From Vicingus serpentipes (GTDB lineage: Bacteria > Bacteroidota > Bacteroidia > Flavobacteriales_E > Vicingaceae), in NCBI GenBank assembly GCA_024103385.1, contig JAGFIT010000016.1, positions 1-34,686 on the forward strand: DNA of 34,686 nucleotides, in the 5' to 3' direction. This document shows, one piece after another, positions 33,444-34,686 of this stretch. How positions within the stretch are numbered: position 1 is the stretch's first letter; every line of letters starts with the position of its first letter. The notes under the pieces are model-generated. The model was not told the origin of the DNA, did not search any database, and saw only the letters and a list, made by a program, of their open reading frames with translations. The position numbers and the translations under genes are program-made.

Positions 33444-33470
33444 ATTAATTTAACATTTTTTAACATTGAG

Positions 33471-33500
33471 TTTCAAAATTGGTTACATCAAATTTTGAAA
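33471..33500. repeat. Inverted repeat between accB and accC
   Basis: Perfect 10-base arms TTTCAAAATT and AATTTTGAAA around a 10-base spacer, 20 bases before the accC start. No T-tract follows, so it is not a good terminator; it could be an operator or an mRNA hairpin. Confidence 0.45.
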
Positions 33501-33519
33501 TTTGCTTACTAAGAGAAAT

Positions 33520-34686
33520 ATGTTTAAGAAAATACTAATCGCGAATAGAGGAGAAATTGCCTTAAGAGTAATTAGAACTTGTAAGGAAATGGGAATTAGC
33601 ACGGTGGCTGTTTACTCTACTGCTGATGCCGATAGTTTACATGTTCGGTTTGCAGATGAAGCAGTTTGTATAGGTCCGCCACCAAGTTCAGAATCGTATT
33701 TAAACATACCTAGAATTATTGCTGCGGCAGAAATTACTAATGCGGATGCTATTCATCCTGGATATGGTTTTTTGTCGGAGAACGCTAAATTTTCTAGAAT
33801 ATGCCAAGAAAATGGGATTAAATTTATTGGAGCATCACCAGAAATGATAGATGGAATGGGGGATAAAGCATCTGCTAAAGCTACGATGGAAAAAGCAGGA
33901 GTCCCTGTTGTTCCAGGTTCAAAAGGATTGCTGAAAGATTTAGAAGACGCAAAAAAAACAGCAAAAAAAATTGTTTACCCTGTGATGATTAAAGCAACTG
34001 CTGGCGGTGGTGGTAAAGGAATGAGGGTGGTTTGGAGCGAAGAGGAAATGGAAGGTGCATGGAATTCTGCACGAAAAGAATCTGCAGCAGCTTTTGGGAA
34101 TGACGGGATGTATATGGAAAAGTTTATAGAAGAACCGAGACATATAGAAATTCAAATTGCAGGAGATATTACAGGTAAAGCGTGTCATTTATCAGAAAGA
34201 GATTGTTCTATTCAAAGAAGACATCAAAAATTAGTGGAGGAAACACCTTCTCCATTCATGACAAAAGCACTTCGTAAAAAAATGGGTGAAGCCGCTATTA
34301 AAGCAGCTGAGGCGGTTAAATACGAGGGGGTAGGAACCGTGGAGTTTTTGGTAGATAAAAATCGTGATTTCTATTTCATGGAAATGAATACTAGAATTCA
34401 AGTGGAACACACCATCACCGAAGAGGTAATTAATTTTGATTTAGTGAAGGAACAAATTAAATTGGCTGCCGGAGATAAAATATCAGGAAAAAACTATGAA
34501 CCTCAGTTACATTCTATTCAGTGTAGAATTAATGCGGAGGATCCTTTCAATGATTTTAGACCAAGCCCAGGAAAAGTGACTAATTATCATGCTCCAGGAG
34601 GGCATGGAATACGTCTTGATACACATGTGTATTCTGGTTATGTAATACCACCTTATTATGATTCAATGATTTCCAAGTTGATTACT
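33520..34686 (+). CDS. accC: Biotin carboxylase, acetyl-CoA carboxylase subunit (3' end outside window)
   Basis: The open frame from ATG at 33520 reaches the window end after 389 codons; the family usually has about 445-500 residues, so only the C-terminus is missing. N-terminal domain [20 protein letters not shown] and [17 protein letters not shown]-grasp domain: glycine-rich loop [15 protein letters not shown] (near 155-170), [30 protein letters not shown] and [15 protein letters not shown]. The C-terminal domain begins with [20 protein letters not shown]. The enzyme carboxylates biotin on AccB using bicarbonate and ATP. In the HTITEE motif a Thr stands where many homologues have Pro. Confidence 0.96.
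   Translation, partial: MFKKILIANRGEIALRVIRTCKEMGISTVAVYSTADADSLHVRFADEAVCIGPPPSSESYLNIPRIIAAAEITNADAIHPGYGFLSENAKFSRICQENGIKFIGASPEMIDGMGDKASAKATMEKAGVPVVPGSKGLLKDLEDAKKTAKKIVYPVMIKATAGGGGKGMRVVWSEEEMEGAWNSARKESAAAFGNDGMYMEKFIEEPRHIEIQIAGDITGKACHLSERDCSIQRRHQKLVEETPSPFMTKALRKKMGEAAIKAAEAVKYEGVGTVEFLVDKNRDFYFMEMNTRIQVEHTITEEVINFDLVKEQIKLAAGDKISGKNYEPQLHSIQCRINAEDPFNDFRPSPGKVTNYHAPGGHGIRLDTHVYSGYVIPPYYDSMISKLIT

Noticed and set aside
33940..34188. Minus-strand open frame opposite accC
   Set aside because: Antisense to the ATP-grasp domain, rich in Phe and Cys, no recognisable protein.

Overview
The window looks like chromosomal DNA of a marine or aquatic member of the Bacteroidota, most likely order Flavobacteriales. 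The base composition is AT-rich and gene starts lack Shine-Dalgarno sequences. Several promoters match the Bacteroidota -7 element TAnnTTTG. One large secreted protein ends in a type IX secretion (T9SS) sorting domain, and the purH-mreBCD-mrdA-rodA order is typical of the phylum. No tRNA, rRNA, CRISPR array, insertion sequence or prophage gene was seen.

Layout. (1) 1-7361, minus strand: two large secreted or surface proteins. The first is cut off by the window start and carries a near-identical 720-base-period repeat. The second is a 1237-residue protein with a beta-helix and a T9SS sorting domain. Between them lies a 78-base near-copy of the last 26 sense codons of recQ. (2) 7362-9560 recQ, with kdsD divergent from it. 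(3) 10715-17867, minus strand: purH and the cell-elongation cluster mreB, mreC, mreD, mrdA, rodA, with 4-base overlaps from mreC onward. (4) 18053-23407: small lipoproteins, a LuxE-type acyl-activating enzyme, purine nucleoside phosphorylase, a METTL25-like methyltransferase, a GNAT acetyltransferase and a LysE-type exporter. (5) 23423-26208, minus strand: a DUF2279 membrane protein overlapping an unrecognised gene with kinase-like motifs, then a TonB-type protein. (6) 26299-30897: lipoprotein, RNase R, MscS channel and OmpA-type lipoprotein. (7) 31074-end, plus strand: DUF177 (yceD), rpmF, fabH, accB and accC, the entry to fatty acid synthesis; accC is cut by the window end.

How the genes work together. 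The mre/mrdA/rodA block builds the lateral wall and kdsD feeds LPS core synthesis. fabH/accBC supply and start fatty acid chains. purH and punA sit in purine synthesis and salvage. Several lipoproteins, the TonB-type protein, the OmpA protein and the T9SS proteins make this a region rich in envelope functions.

The most unusual structure is the duplicated recQ 3' end. The two copies are direct repeats 4249 bases apart and bracket the whole T9SS protein gene with its promoter region and terminator. All three base differences between the copies are silent in recQ, and similarity drops sharply at both edges. This suggests that the secreted-protein gene is a cassette inserted at the recQ 3' end, or that recQ and its neighbour were rearranged by recombination. 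No integrase is visible, so the mechanism is open. The second candidate for new biology is the kinase-motif gene translationally coupled to a DUF2279 gene.
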